Shown piece after piece: positions 25,379-35,146 of a stretch of DNA of 61,079 bases (its first letter is position 1; every line of letters starts with the position of its first letter). The notes beneath the pieces were generated by a model. It was not told the DNA's origin, did no database searches, and saw nothing but the letters and a program-made list of their open reading frames with translations. The stretch comes from DATGMS01 sp040905145. GTDB lineage: Bacteria > Bacteroidota > Bacteroidia > Cytophagales > Cyclobacteriaceae. The position numbers and the translations under genes were made by a program. The stretch lies in contig JBBDSC010000017.1 of assembly GCA_040905145.1 (NCBI GenBank), positions 1 through 61,079 of the forward strand, given 5' to 3'.

Positions 25379-25741
25379 TTCATAATCCCTAGGATAAGAT
25401 ACTTCTACCACCGAATAGTTGACCACTCCCCCCAGCGCTGGGTTGTGTTTTTTGATAACCACCTGGATGCTGACCAAATTAGGATAGGCCAATAATATGT
25501 CACTTATCATCAAATGGGCCAGGTGTTCGAGCAGTTTCACCGGCTCTTTCATATGGGATTGGGCAATGTGGTACAGCCGGACATAATCCACCGTGGATTT
25601 CAGATCATCCTCCAACATGCCCTTTTTAAAATCTGTATCCACATGGATATCCACCGTAAATCGGCTTCCAAGTTTTTTTTCTTCTGAAAACACACCATGA
25701 TAGGCATGGAATTCTATTCCTTCCAACGAAACCCTTCCCAT
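25376..25741 (-). CDS. folB: Dihydroneopterin aldolase
   Basis: This 121-residue protein fits FolB across its length (FHAYHGVFSEEKKLGSRFTVDIHVD, VDYVRLYHI, LLEHLAHLM, and VVIKKHNPALGG near the end). The enzyme cleaves 7,8-dihydroneopterin to hydroxymethyl-dihydropterin and glycolaldehyde in folate synthesis and forms octamers in the cytoplasm. I chose the ATG at 25741, which overlaps the DivIVA-protein stop by one base (TGATG). An in-frame TTG precedes it. It is the last gene of a three-gene unit with the WD40 and DivIVA genes. Confidence 0.93.
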   Translation of the reverse strand: MGRVSLEGIEFHAYHGVFSEEKKLGSRFTVDIHVDTDFKKGMLEDDLKSTVDYVRLYHIAQSHMKEPVKLLEHLAHLMISDILLAYPNLVSIQVVIKKHNPALGGVVNYSVVEVSYPRDYE

Positions 25742-26559
25742 CAATCAAACTGGTCAAAAAATGAGCCGGAATCATTTCTCTTTGGCTTTTCCTCCGGGAG
25801 CTTTTCAACTTCAACAGGAGGTTCTTCCTGAGGTGTTTCGGCTTCCGGTCCGTCTTTCAAAAGTTTAGCATCCTCCGATTCCATATTTTCTACAGGTCCT
25901 TTCTCCTGAACAGAATCATTGCCATCTTCTATCACGATATTTTGCTTGGCTTCTTTATACGCGCGATCGGAAGCTACCGAGTAGGAACCTTGCCTATTCA
26001 GTTCCTTTACCAATCTTGCATGTGCGGTAACATCAATACGTTTTACCTCCTCTTTGGCAAAATTGACGTTTTCCAACGTTTCATTCGCAATATTCTTCAG
26101 GTTTTTCAAGACAATCTCCCTTTGGGCCAAAAGGGTTTCATACCCTTCGATCAAAGCAACGACATCTTCTTTAAGATCCTCCATAATGCTTTTTGCCTGC
26201 GAATCTGCTGAACCGATTATATTCCGGGACATGTTCTTTGTTTCAGCATGCAGGGCATCCGCATCCATTTGGGCTTCCCTAATGATCAGTTCCGCTGTTT
26301 TATTGGCCTGCTCAATCATACTTGCCCCAGTATCTTCCGCGGTTTTTAGCGTCTTAAACAACGAATCTTCTACTTCCCGAAGCTTGGCCGTTTCTTTTTC
26401 AGATTGCTCCAATTTCATTTGAAGTACCTTTTTCTCATCGTTCATCTTTTCCCATTCTTGAGAAAGAAGGTTCAAAAAAGAAGTTACTTCATCCTTATCA
26501 TACCCTCTGAAAATTTTTTCAAAGGTTTTCTGGCGGATTTCCAATGGTGTGATATTCAT
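25741..26559 (-). CDS. DivIVA domain protein
   Basis: This 272-residue protein opens with the DivIVA N-terminal module, NITPLEIRQKTFEKIFRGYDKDEVTSFLNLL, which in other bacteria binds curved or polar membrane. A long coiled coil follows (about 35-205). The last 65 residues form an acidic, proline-rich tail (for example EEPPVEVEKLPEEKPK) ending in SGSFFDQFD. DivIVA proteins organise growth or division sites in Gram-positive bacteria, and in Bacteroidetes their role is not well described. It lies between a WD40 protein gene (4-base gap) and folB (1-base overlap). Confidence 0.85.
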   Translation of the reverse strand: MNITPLEIRQKTFEKIFRGYDKDEVTSFLNLLSQEWEKMNDEKKVLQMKLEQSEKETAKLREVEDSLFKTLKTAEDTGASMIEQANKTAELIIREAQMDADALHAETKNMSRNIIGSADSQAKSIMEDLKEDVVALIEGYETLLAQREIVLKNLKNIANETLENVNFAKEEVKRIDVTAHARLVKELNRQGSYSVASDRAYKEAKQNIVIEDGNDSVQEKGPVENMESEDAKLLKDGPEAETPQEEPPVEVEKLPEEKPKRNDSGSFFDQFD

Positions 26560-26563
26560 CGTA

Positions 26564-27472
26564 TTAAATTTCTATTCCCCATACAGAGACGGTCCTATCG
26601 TCACTGATGGCAATAATTTCCTGGTTATACCTGCTCCACAACACTTTATTGATGGATGTCCCATGCCCTGCATACCTGGCTTTGTCGATTACCTTGAGTA
26701 ATTTGAGCGAAGCGGCATCCCATAATTTGATGGACTTATCCATACTACAAGTTACAAAATATTTGCCATCCTCCCTGAAAGATACGTAGTTTATGGCAAA
26801 CATGTGCGCTACAATACTTTCTGTTTCCTTATAGGTATTTACATCCCAAACCTTCAAATGAGCATCCCTCCCCCCACTGACCAAATATTGCCCATTGGGA
26901 GAATATGCCAGAGCAAAAACGGAATTGGTATGCCCTGCCAGGTTGGCTAGTGGCTTCATATCATCCAAGCCGAATATTTTTATTGAATTATCGCTGGAGC
27001 CAACGGCAAAGTGCCTTTTTTCCTTATCCACGGAAAACACCCTAATGCTGGCTTCACTGACTTTGATATGTTTTACAAGAGACCTTTCTTCAATATCCAA
27101 TACCACGATCATCCCTCCCCCCGTACCAACAAAAAGCCGGTCACGGTAAACCTGAATGTCAAAGATGGCATCGGCAGTAACTTTTAATGACCAAAGTTCT
27201 TTTTTGGTATTTAAATCAATGACATGGATTCCTTCAAAGTTATGTCCTATAAAAAGCAAATTCCTCTCCTTATCCACTGTAAGGGCATAAACAGAATGGG
27301 GCAATCTCGTCAATAACCTGCCATCTTTAGGGGCGTCCAAATCCCACTCCACCACCATCCCATCCCCGGCGCCGGTATAAAAAAAACGGGGGTCCGCACC
27401 TTCTGCCAAAGCATATACACTATGGTTATGACCTTTAAGGGTATGAAGTTTATTTACTTGGGATTTTGACAT
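26564..27472 (-). CDS. WD40 repeat protein
   Basis: This protein of about 302 residues is a single beta-propeller with about seven WD40 blades. Typical blade signatures are LKGHNHSVYALAEG, LAGHTNSVFALAYSPNGQYLVSGGRDAHLKVWD and FVTCSMDKSIKLWD. There is no signal peptide, so it is probably cytoplasmic and acts as a protein-binding scaffold. I chose the ATG at 27472, because the longer frame to 27511 would overlap the divergent transferase gene and adds residues unlike the family. It starts the WD40-DivIVA-folB unit. Partner unknown. Confidence 0.85.
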   Translation of the reverse strand: MSKSQVNKLHTLKGHNHSVYALAEGADPRFFYTGAGDGMVVEWDLDAPKDGRLLTRLPHSVYALTVDKERNLLFIGHNFEGIHVIDLNTKKELWSLKVTADAIFDIQVYRDRLFVGTGGGMIVVLDIEERSLVKHIKVSEASIRVFSVDKEKRHFAVGSSDNSIKIFGLDDMKPLANLAGHTNSVFALAYSPNGQYLVSGGRDAHLKVWDVNTYKETESIVAHMFAINYVSFREDGKYFVTCSMDKSIKLWDAASLKLLKVIDKARYAGHGTSINKVLWSRYNQEIIAISDDRTVSVWGIEI

Positions 27473-27505
27473 ATATTGCAGCAATAATTTTGATAAGCTT
27501 TTTGC

Positions 27506-28135
27506 ATGCAAACAAAAATAGAAAAAATTAGCCCCTTATCAGCTTTCGCCATCAATAATTATAATGAGCAGGGGAAAAAATCCTTTGATTTTTTAAGCTT
27601 TCGGGAAAAGCTTTCCTTGGCAATGATCAGCCATTCGGAAAAGCGTAAGGAATGGAAAGGGGCTAGAATTGCCATTAAGTCGGCTTTGGACTGCATACAC
27701 CTCCCCTATCCTGGCTTTTATAAAGATGAGCATGGAAAATCCCATCCTATGGATGGCTTTGGGAATGTATCCCTTACCCATAGCCATGGTTTGGCTGCTG
27801 CTATCTTTCATAAAGAAATGCCGGTAGGAATAGATCTGGATTTTGTAAGGGAAAAGGTAGTGAAACTGGGCCCGAAATTTCTTGATCCTTCAGAAATTGA
27901 TTTTCTGGAAACGGATCCCTTACTCTACACGATCGCCTGGTCCACAAAAGAAACCATATATAAATGTCAAGGAAGAAAAGGCATAAGCCTGAAGCAAAAT
28001 ATTCTTTTACAGCCTTTTGATCAAAACAAAAAGGTGATTAAGGGCAAAATACATGGTACAGACTTTGCAGATCATCATTATTCAGTACAGGTAGAGGTGG
28101 ACAAGGAAATGATACTTACTTATACCATATGGTAA
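27506..28135 (+). CDS. 4'-phosphopantetheinyl transferase superfamily protein
   Basis: This 209-residue protein shows the Sfp/AcpT-type motifs: the magnesium-binding VGIDLDFVRE (about 107-115) and the WSTKETIYK motif (about 149-157), plus the upstream SLTHSHGLAA. It transfers phosphopantetheine from CoA to a serine of acyl or peptidyl carrier proteins. No carrier protein gene or modular synthase lies in the window, so it may serve fatty acid synthesis or distant clusters. It is divergent from the WD40 gene, with 33 bases between chosen starts. Confidence 0.85.
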   Translation: MQTKIEKISPLSAFAINNYNEQGKKSFDFLSFREKLSLAMISHSEKRKEWKGARIAIKSALDCIHLPYPGFYKDEHGKSHPMDGFGNVSLTHSHGLAAAIFHKEMPVGIDLDFVREKVVKLGPKFLDPSEIDFLETDPLLYTIAWSTKETIYKCQGRKGISLKQNILLQPFDQNKKVIKGKIHGTDFADHHYSVQVEVDKEMILTYTIW

Positions 28136-28182
28136 AATTTACCATTGAACCTGCGTATCTTCGGACATTGGAAAAACTGACA

Positions 28183-28764
28183 ATGAAGAAAATCCTGATC
28201 ATAATTTCCGCTTTCTTAATTTCCTTTACCGGTTTTTCGCAAAGGGTTGATAATTTTGAACTTCAAGATGTGGTAACAGGGAAAAAATTTTCCCTGTCCA
28301 ATTATCAATCCGCTACCGCAATAGTGCTGATATTTACAACCAACACTTGCCCATTTTCAAAATTATATGAAGATAGGATAATTGAACTTGCCAATCAATT
28401 TGGAAATGACAATTTTCAATTTGCCCTTGTAAATCCACATGCAGGAACCATTGATGGTGAAAGTGTAGCAGAAATGATCAACAAGGGTCAAACAAAGATG
28501 CATAACCTACCCTATCTGGCGGATCCAAATCAGGAATTGACTCAATCTTTTGGCATCACCAAAATTCCGGAAGCAGTGGTTATTACCAGTGGACCTACAG
28601 GTTTTGCAATTGCCTATAGGGGGGCCATTGACAACAATCCCCAATTGCCCCATAGCGCCACCAAAAACTATCTTGAAAATGCCCTCGTCCATGCTTCAGA
28701 AAAAAAAATGACCAGTCCTGCCTCTACCCGACCTGTAGGGTGTAATGTAAGATTGATCCATTAA
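28183..28764 (+). CDS. Exported thioredoxin-fold protein (redoxin-like)
   Basis: This protein of about 193 residues begins with a signal peptide (MKKILIIISAFLISFTGFSQ). I therefore chose the ATG at 28183 over a longer frame starting at 28129 inside the previous gene. The thioredoxin fold follows (IVLIFTTNTCPFSKLYEDRI), with a CPFS motif. The second Cys of CxxC is replaced by Ser, so a normal disulfide exchange is unlikely. A later TKIPEAVVI supplies the cis-proline loop. The protein probably acts in the periplasm as a peroxiredoxin-like or chaperone-like factor. Its 3' end overlaps the convergent SirB1-like gene by 4 bases. Confidence 0.7.
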   Translation: MKKILIIISAFLISFTGFSQRVDNFELQDVVTGKKFSLSNYQSATAIVLIFTTNTCPFSKLYEDRIIELANQFGNDNFQFALVNPHAGTIDGESVAEMINKGQTKMHNLPYLADPNQELTQSFGITKIPEAVVITSGPTGFAIAYRGAIDNNPQLPHSATKNYLENALVHASEKKMTSPASTRPVGCNVRLIH

Positions 28765-29603
28765 GCATCAACGATGTTCAAAAGCTGACTGATTTCGTTC
28801 ACTTTCTCCAATTCACCTAGTTTTTCAAAGGCAACAATAAGGTTCCTAAGTGTCCTTTTTATAATTTCTATGTTTTTGCAGGGTTCAAAAAATTCATCCC
28901 GAGGTTCGATTTTCAAGTGTTCCAGATAATTGCTGATATCTTGCTTGGTAAATATCAATCCTTTGTTAAAGGCATTGATATAAAAGGTAATATCCTCAGA
29001 CTTATACGTCAGCACAAACAGATTGGGCAAGTTAACCCCAAAAATAGGCAAACCCAGCTTATTTGCCACCAATAAGTAAATGGCACAAAGACTGATTGGA
29101 TTTCCTTTCTTGCTTTCAAGCACGTTGCTCAACATGCTGTTACCGGGAGAATGGAAGTTTTTTGTGTTGGCAGAAAATTTCAGCGTTCCAAAAATGACAT
29201 TGTTGATAATCTTTATCTTTTCATAGGGGGGAAGATCGTTGTTAAAGGAAGTCCAAACTTCAAAATAAATCTGGTGCATATCCGCATTAAGCTTATCGAA
29301 TTCCAATTCAGGATATTGGTAGGTGTTGATCAACCAGAGGCCGTTCAGCAAATCCTGATCATCTGAAGCTTTCCACTTAGCCAATCTTTCCTTAAGTAGG
29401 CTAAATTGCAACTCATGGACCAATTCCTCAATCTCCTTTTGTAAATCAGGATTAAAACTGTTCTCCCACTTTTCCTCCAAAAAAGGGATCACATCGTTTC
29501 CCAGGGAGATTATTTTATCTTTGACATGAATCTTCACCTCCTGATCGGAGTCATCTAAAAGCGATACCAGGGCATGTAATTCTTTTTCACTTAACTTGTC
29601 CAT
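28761..29603 (-). CDS. SirB1/transglutaminase-like protein (UPF0162)
   Basis: This 280-residue soluble protein carries the SirB1 N-terminal transglutaminase-like domain, recognisable from SKKGNPISLCAIYLLVANKLGLPIFGVNLPNLFVLTYK (about 163-200). The first 100 residues are helical and HEAT-like. A tail of about 60 residues follows (IKRTLRNLIVAFEKLGELEKV), which is TPR-like. The family has no proven biochemical activity in bacteria. It stands alone, convergent with the redoxin gene. Confidence 0.75.
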   Translation of the reverse strand: MDKLSEKELHALVSLLDDSDQEVKIHVKDKIISLGNDVIPFLEEKWENSFNPDLQKEIEELVHELQFSLLKERLAKWKASDDQDLLNGLWLINTYQYPELEFDKLNADMHQIYFEVWTSFNNDLPPYEKIKIINNVIFGTLKFSANTKNFHSPGNSMLSNVLESKKGNPISLCAIYLLVANKLGLPIFGVNLPNLFVLTYKSEDITFYINAFNKGLIFTKQDISNYLEHLKIEPRDEFFEPCKNIEIIKRTLRNLIVAFEKLGELEKVNEISQLLNIVDA

Positions 29604-29697
29604 TCACTTCTACTCTTTAAATCCAAAAACAGGATGCAGAACTGTTTTGGTTCATTATCTTCCGACCCTTCCTCGGTCTCCCCCACTTGTTCCTACC

Positions 29698-30498
29698 TTA
29701 TAAAGATTCAATTTCTTCTTTATACGCTTTGATGGAGCGGTAAATTCCCGAAGCAATGTAAGCTTGCCCTTGTTTACTGTTCAAAAACGTTTCTTCTTTC
29801 GCATTGGACAAAAAACCGGTCTCGATCAGCACACTGGGCATGCTGGTGGTCCAAAGCACATAAAAAGGAGCTTGCTTTACTCCCCTGCTGGATCTGTTCA
29901 ACCTGTTGACAAAATCGTTTTCTATCTTTTGTGCCAGGGAAAGGCTATTGGAAAAATAGGCTTTCTGCATCAAATTAAACATCATGTAAGATTCGGGTGA
30001 CTGGGGGTCGAAACCTTCGTAGTTCTCTTTATAACCTTCCTCCATTAAAATTACCGCATTTTCCCTTTTGACAATATCGAAGTTGGCCCCAAAATTCTTG
30101 GATCCCATTACGTAAGTCTCCGTACCATGAACAGAGTGTGTCCCTGAAGCATTGCAATGTATGGAAACGAATAAATCCGCTTTGTTGCGATTGGCTATAT
30201 TGGCCCTTTCCTTAAGTTCGATAAACACATCTGATTTCCGGGTATAAATCACTTCCACATCCGGTAAATTTTCTTCAATATATTTACCTACCTGTAAGGC
30301 CAATGAAAGCACCACATCTTTTTCCCGGGACCTCTTTCCGACGGTTCCCGGATCCTTGCCCCCATGCCCTGCATCGATCACTACACTACGTATTTTGAAT
30401 TCTACTGAAGTCTTCCCCGTAGGAATAAAAGAGGTGAGGAGCAAGGAAATAGTCAGTATGGAGAATATTAGAATATTTTTTGGTCTGGTTCGTTTCAT
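29698..30498 (-). CDS. N-acetylmuramoyl-L-alanine amidase (AmiC type)
   Basis: This protein of about 266 residues has an N-terminal signal sequence (NILIFSILTISLLLTSF). The zinc amidase_3 domain has the zinc motif VVIDAGHGGKDPGT (first His), the second ligand Glu in RENAVI, and the third His and catalytic Glu in VSIHCNAS and SVLIETGFLSN. It cleaves the amide bond between muramic acid and the stem peptide in the periplasm, usually at septation or wall turnover. I chose the ATG at 30498. A second ATG at 30513 lies within an inverted repeat (GTTAATAACATTAAC, 30503-30517) and would extend the signal. It is divergent from the LptD-like gene. Confidence 0.9.
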   Translation of the reverse strand: MKRTRPKNILIFSILTISLLLTSFIPTGKTSVEFKIRSVVIDAGHGGKDPGTVGKRSREKDVVLSLALQVGKYIEENLPDVEVIYTRKSDVFIELKERANIANRNKADLFVSIHCNASGTHSVHGTETYVMGSKNFGANFDIVKRENAVILMEEGYKENYEGFDPQSPESYMMFNLMQKAYFSNSLSLAQKIENDFVNRLNRSSRGVKQAPFYVLWTTSMPSVLIETGFLSNAKEETFLNSKQGQAYIASGIYRSIKAYKEEIESL

Positions 30499-30558
30499 AC
30501 ACGTTAATAACATTAACTTTACGCAAAAATTATAAATTTTTAAAGCAAATCGAAATAA

Positions 30559-33324
30559 TTGGTGCAGAATATTAAGTTCGTTTTTCTTTCTTTCATTCTA
30601 CTGGGACCTTTCCAGCTGCATGTTGTTTCACAGCAAAAGGGAAATAGGCCATCAGAAATAAAAATTACTGCGCCGGATACTTTAGTTAATCCAAGGATCC
30701 TGCCCACTGAATTACCCAACCTTCCTGATAGTATCATGAGGTTAAATACAGTTCCTGATTCTGACACAACAAAATCGGTGCCTGAAGGCTCAATAGAAAC
30801 GACTATTTCTTACTTTGCTGAAGACAGCATTATCTCTGATTTTACGGTCAACAAAGTTTTTTTGTACAAAGATGCTTGGTTTGAATATGGAAATATCCGC
30901 TTGGATGCGGATTATATAGAAATCGATTGGGAAAATAGCGAAATCTATGCTTCAGGTCTTGCCGACACTACTGGGGTAAAGGAAGGAAACCCTATTTTTA
31001 AGGAAGGAGGGAGTACCTATGAGATCCGAAAAGAAATGCGGTACAATTTTAAATCACGTAAAGCCATCATTACCGACGTGGTCACCCAGCAGGATGAAGG
31101 GCTGCTAAGGGGTGAAACCGTGAAAAAAGGAGAAGATGGAAGCATTTATCTTAGCGATGCTTTTTATACTACCTGCGACTTAGTAGAGCCTCACTGGCAT
31201 ATATCTTCCAATAAGATCAAATCCATCAAAGGTGGAAAGATTGTTTCTGGGCCTTTTAATTTTTATTTTAACAATATCCCAACTCCTTTGGGATTGCCTT
31301 TCGGCATTATTCCGGATCAACCGGAAGAAAAAAGCAGTGGCATTATCGTTCCTTCTTATGGTGAAGAACAGGTCCGGGGGTTTTTCCTCCGGGACTTTGG
31401 ATATTATTTTGCTTTTAATGATTATATCCACTCCAAAGTCACCGGAGAGATATTTTCAAAAGGAGGCTATGGGGTTAAAACAGCCTCTGTATACAATAAA
31501 CGCTATCGGTTCAGGGGCGGTTTTAACATTGATTATCAACGCTTCAGCAGCCCCGAAACAGCAGAGGTACCTGTAGAATATGATGCCTTTTGGTTGAGAT
31601 GGAATCATTCACCTGAAAGCCGGGGGAATTCGAGGTTTTCGGCTTCGGCCAATTTTGGCACAAAATCCTACAACGATAATATTTTAAACCAAAATAATTT
31701 TGCCCAAAATACCTCTGCTGACTTTTCTTCCAACGTTTCCTATAGTAAAACTTTTGTAGGCACACCTTTCAGCATGTCTGCCAACCTCCGTCACTCCCAA
31801 AATCAAATCACCGATGAAGTGAACCTTCTCTTACCTGAAGTAGCCGTTAATATGAACCGGCAAAACCCTTTCCGGAACGTGAATTTCGAACCATTGAAAA
31901 CCTTGAATATTGCCTGGAATTTTAATGCCCAGAATTCCATCAACAACCGAGTCACCAACGAATTTGGGGTGGAACCGGAGCTTGCTCAAGATGGATCGGA
32001 CCTCACAGGCCAACCTCAGGTGATTCCTTTTAACAGGGAAAATCTTTCCCAGCTACTGAGGGATGCGGAAAATGGTTTTAGACATTCCATTCCTTTATCC
32101 TCAAATTTTACTTTGTTCAGATTCTTTACCGGAACAGCCTCCTTTAACTATACAGAACTATGGTACTTGAACAGGATCAATTATTATTACAACCAGAATG
32201 AAGGGCGCGTGGACCAAATAATGGAGAATGAATTCAGCAGAGTAGGTTATTATAATTCCTCCTTTAATCTGTCCACTAACATTTACGGATTTTATACTTT
32301 TAAAAAAGGCTCAAAAGTGGAGGCCATACGGCACCATATCCAACCGACCTTTGGCTTTACCTCCACACCTGATTTTTCAGATCCAAAACATGGATTTTAT
32401 CAAAGAGTACAGTCAAATGAAGCGGGGAGGCAGCAACTGTATTCTAGATTCCAAGGATTTATATTTGGCGGTGCGCCCCGGGGAGAATCAAAATCTCTTA
32501 GCTTTTCCATCAGAAATGTAGTGGAGGCAAAAGTAAGGACAGAAAGTGATACCGCTGAAGCAACCACTAAGAAAGTACCCATCCTACAAACCCTCAATAT
32601 ATCTTCCAATTATAATTTTGCTGTCGATTCATTTAACCTGGCCCCGTTTAATATCAATACCAGAACTTCTTTATTCGATCAAAAGATCTCCGCATTTATA
32701 TCTGCCAATTTGGACCCTTATGCGGTTGGGACCACTACTAATGCGGCGGGTGTGGAACAAACCCGGCGGATAAACGAATTTGCCTGGAAAAGAGGACAAG
32801 GAATAGGAAGCCTCAGAAGTGCCACACTCAATCTCAATGGAAGCATCAATCCCAGCGCCACTGAACAATCACCAGCGGAGGTCAGGGATGAGCTGACCAA
32901 TGATTTCCTGGAAGAGGGAGGTCAAATGAATGAATTCGTGGAAAATGAAATAGATCGGATCGCCCATGATCCTAGCCAATATATTGATTGGTCGATTCCG
33001 TGGAATATGACCTTTGGGTATAATTTAAGCTACAATAAACGACCTACCGGCGACTCCAATATTACCCAAGCCATTAATCTTTCGGGGGATCTAAGCCTTT
33101 CCGAAAAATGGAAGATCAATTTTACTACCGGTTTCGATATTTCAGCAGTTGAAGCTACCCAAACCATGGTAGGAATAGCCCGTGACCTGCATTGTTGGCA
33201 GATGAATGTAAATTGGGTGCCTTTTGGCCGATTTACCTCCTATAGCATAGATATAAGGATCAAATCCTCCATTCTTAAAGACTTAAAAGTCTCCAGAAGA
33301 AGGTCCTTTTTTGATTCATTCTAA
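30559..33324 (+). CDS. LptD-like LPS assembly outer membrane protein
   Basis: This 921-residue protein has a signal peptide (VFLSFILLGPFQLHVVS), an N-terminal OstA-like domain (about 100-210) and a long beta-barrel (about 235-921) rich in aromatic strand ends, finishing in Phe (FFDSF). The layout, and segments such as TPLGLPFGIIPDQPEEKSSGIIVPSYGEE, match the Bacteroidetes family annotated as putative LptD, which inserts lipopolysaccharide into the outer leaflet. The start is not ATG: TTG at 30559 or GTG at 30562. The barrel shows none of the four cysteines that form disulfides in Escherichia coli LptD. Convergent with lysS, with a shared terminator. Confidence 0.85.
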   Translation: MVQNIKFVFLSFILLGPFQLHVVSQQKGNRPSEIKITAPDTLVNPRILPTELPNLPDSIMRLNTVPDSDTTKSVPEGSIETTISYFAEDSIISDFTVNKVFLYKDAWFEYGNIRLDADYIEIDWENSEIYASGLADTTGVKEGNPIFKEGGSTYEIRKEMRYNFKSRKAIITDVVTQQDEGLLRGETVKKGEDGSIYLSDAFYTTCDLVEPHWHISSNKIKSIKGGKIVSGPFNFYFNNIPTPLGLPFGIIPDQPEEKSSGIIVPSYGEEQVRGFFLRDFGYYFAFNDYIHSKVTGEIFSKGGYGVKTASVYNKRYRFRGGFNIDYQRFSSPETAEVPVEYDAFWLRWNHSPESRGNSRFSASANFGTKSYNDNILNQNNFAQNTSADFSSNVSYSKTFVGTPFSMSANLRHSQNQITDEVNLLLPEVAVNMNRQNPFRNVNFEPLKTLNIAWNFNAQNSINNRVTNEFGVEPELAQDGSDLTGQPQVIPFNRENLSQLLRDAENGFRHSIPLSSNFTLFRFFTGTASFNYTELWYLNRINYYYNQNEGRVDQIMENEFSRVGYYNSSFNLSTNIYGFYTFKKGSKVEAIRHHIQPTFGFTSTPDFSDPKHGFYQRVQSNEAGRQQLYSRFQGFIFGGAPRGESKSLSFSIRNVVEAKVRTESDTAEATTKKVPILQTLNISSNYNFAVDSFNLAPFNINTRTSLFDQKISAFISANLDPYAVGTTTNAAGVEQTRRINEFAWKRGQGIGSLRSATLNLNGSINPSATEQSPAEVRDELTNDFLEEGGQMNEFVENEIDRIAHDPSQYIDWSIPWNMTFGYNLSYNKRPTGDSNITQAINLSGDLSLSEKWKINFTTGFDISAVEATQTMVGIARDLHCWQMNVNWVPFGRFTSYSIDIRIKSSILKDLKVSRRRSFFDSF

Positions 33325-33342
33325 GATAAAAAACATCTGATT

Positions 33343-33392
33343 AAAAAAGTAGTTTAAAAAAGGGTTTTGGCCCTTCTTCAACTATTTTTTTT
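33343..33392. terminator. Bidirectional intrinsic terminator between lptD-like gene and lysS
   Basis: A hairpin with inner stem AAGGG/CCCTT and an outer helper pairing TAGTT/AACTA is flanked by an A-run on the left (33343-33348) and a T-run on the right (33384-33392). Each strand therefore reads stem then T-run, as needed to end both convergent transcripts. Confidence 0.75.
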
Positions 33393-33414
33393 CCTGATCT
33401 TCTGAATTTATTTT

Positions 33415-35133
33415 TTAAGCCAGCCAACTTTCTACTTCTTCTTTAGAGGGATTGGGGACATTCAGTTTCATTTTTTTCCTTCTCCCACACACATCGTTAA
33501 AAAGCTTATTGGCATTTTGTTCCTTTAACTGGTCTATGGTGTGGATATTTAAATCCCTGATCACGGGAATTAGCCTTTGGTCAATTCCCACAGCCATAAA
33601 ATCCTCATCATCGGCTACCTGAACTTTTTTCTCAGGCCTCATTTGAGGGAAGAAAAGCACCTCTTGTATGGTGGATTTGCTCGTCATCAACATACATAAC
33701 CGATCAATCCCTATTCCTAAGCCAGATGTAGGTGGCATGCCGTATTCCAAAGATCTGAGAAAATCCTCATCCATGACCATCGCTTCAACATCTCCCCGGT
33801 CCGCTAATTTCAACTGTTCCTCAAAACGTTCTCTTTGATCAATAGGGTCATTTAACTCCGTATAAGCATTGGCAATTTCCTTGCCGTTAACAAATAACTC
33901 AAAACGTTCTACCAAACCTTTCTCCGTCCGGTGCTTTTTGGCCAAAGGAGTCATTTCAATGGGATAATCTGTAATATAGGTAGGTTGAATTAAATTGGCT
34001 TCTACTTTTTCGCCAAATATCTCATCAATCAACTTTCCCCTGCCCATGGTGTCGTCTACTGCTATCCCGAATTGAACACATACTTCCCTAAGACCGTTTT
34101 CATCCAGCTTACTGATATCCACTCCAGTAAATTGCTTGATGGAATCATACATGGTCAGCCTCTTGTACGGTCCTGAAAAATCTATTTCATGATCCCCTAC
34201 TTTGACTATGGGAGTTCCATGGACTGCTTCAGTCACTCTTTCCAATAAATCCTCCACCATTTCCATCATCCAGATGTAATCCTTATAGGCCACATAGATC
34301 TCCATAGCCGTAAATTCGGGATTATGGGTCCGATCCATACCCTCATTGCGAAACATTTTACCGAATTCGTACACCCCATCAAAGCCCCCTACAATCAACC
34401 GTTTCAGATACAATTCATTGGCAATCCTTAAAAACAAGGGGATATCCAAGGTATTGTGATAGGTATTGAATGGTTTTGCGGCAGCTCCTCCATGTACCTG
34501 TTGCAAGATCGGCGTTTCTACTTCCAGCCACCCATGATCATCAAAATACCGTCTCATGGTGGAAATGACCCTGGACCTGGTAATAAAGACTTGTTTTACT
34601 TCAGGGTTTACCGTTAGGTCGACATATCTTTGTCTATATCTCAATTCCGGATCAGTAAATCCATCATGGACCTTTCCCTCCTCGTCCCTTTTGACAACCG
34701 GAAGGGGCTTGACCGACTTTGATAAAATGGTTAGCTCGGTAACATGAAGGGATATTTCGCCGGTTTGGGTCGTAAAAATATAGCCTTTCACCCCTATAAA
34801 ATCACCAATGCCCAAAAGCTTTTTAAAGATTGTATTATAAAAGGTCTTATCCTCCCCTGGACAGATGTCATCCCTCCTTATATAAATTTGAAGCCTTCCC
34901 GTAGCATCCTGGATTTCTGCAAAAGAAGCAGATCCCATGATCCTTCTACTCATCAACCTACCCGCTATGGAAATCCCCTTATAATCGTTTTTGCGATTTT
35001 CATAATTTCTATGAATATCTTCTGTCGTAACATTGATGGGGTATGAGCCGGCAGGATAAGGATTGACCCCCAACTTCATCAGTTCCTCTCTGTCTTTTCT
35101 GCGCTCTATCTCTTGATCACTCAGTAATTGCAT
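33415..35133 (-). CDS. lysS: Lysyl-tRNA synthetase, class II
   Basis: This 572-residue protein has the LysRS-II layout. An anticodon-binding OB fold covers about 55-150 (ISIAGRLMSRRIMGSASFAEIQDATGRLQIY), then the catalytic core with motif 2 FRNEGMDRTHNPEFTAMEIY and motif 3 LGIGIDRLCMLMT. Extra C-terminal residues (about 500-572) include a helical segment ending in ESWLA, longer than the E. coli enzyme and typical for Bacteroidetes. The enzyme charges tRNA-Lys in the cytoplasm. The proline dehydrogenase gene ends 13 bases upstream, so the two are probably co-transcribed. Confidence 0.96.
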   Translation of the reverse strand: MQLLSDQEIERRKDREELMKLGVNPYPAGSYPINVTTEDIHRNYENRKNDYKGISIAGRLMSRRIMGSASFAEIQDATGRLQIYIRRDDICPGEDKTFYNTIFKKLLGIGDFIGVKGYIFTTQTGEISLHVTELTILSKSVKPLPVVKRDEEGKVHDGFTDPELRYRQRYVDLTVNPEVKQVFITRSRVISTMRRYFDDHGWLEVETPILQQVHGGAAAKPFNTYHNTLDIPLFLRIANELYLKRLIVGGFDGVYEFGKMFRNEGMDRTHNPEFTAMEIYVAYKDYIWMMEMVEDLLERVTEAVHGTPIVKVGDHEIDFSGPYKRLTMYDSIKQFTGVDISKLDENGLREVCVQFGIAVDDTMGRGKLIDEIFGEKVEANLIQPTYITDYPIEMTPLAKKHRTEKGLVERFELFVNGKEIANAYTELNDPIDQRERFEEQLKLADRGDVEAMVMDEDFLRSLEYGMPPTSGLGIGIDRLCMLMTSKSTIQEVLFFPQMRPEKKVQVADDEDFMAVGIDQRLIPVIRDLNIHTIDQLKEQNANKLFNDVCGRRKKMKLNVPNPSKEEVESWLA

Positions 35134-35146
35134 AGACTTAAATATA

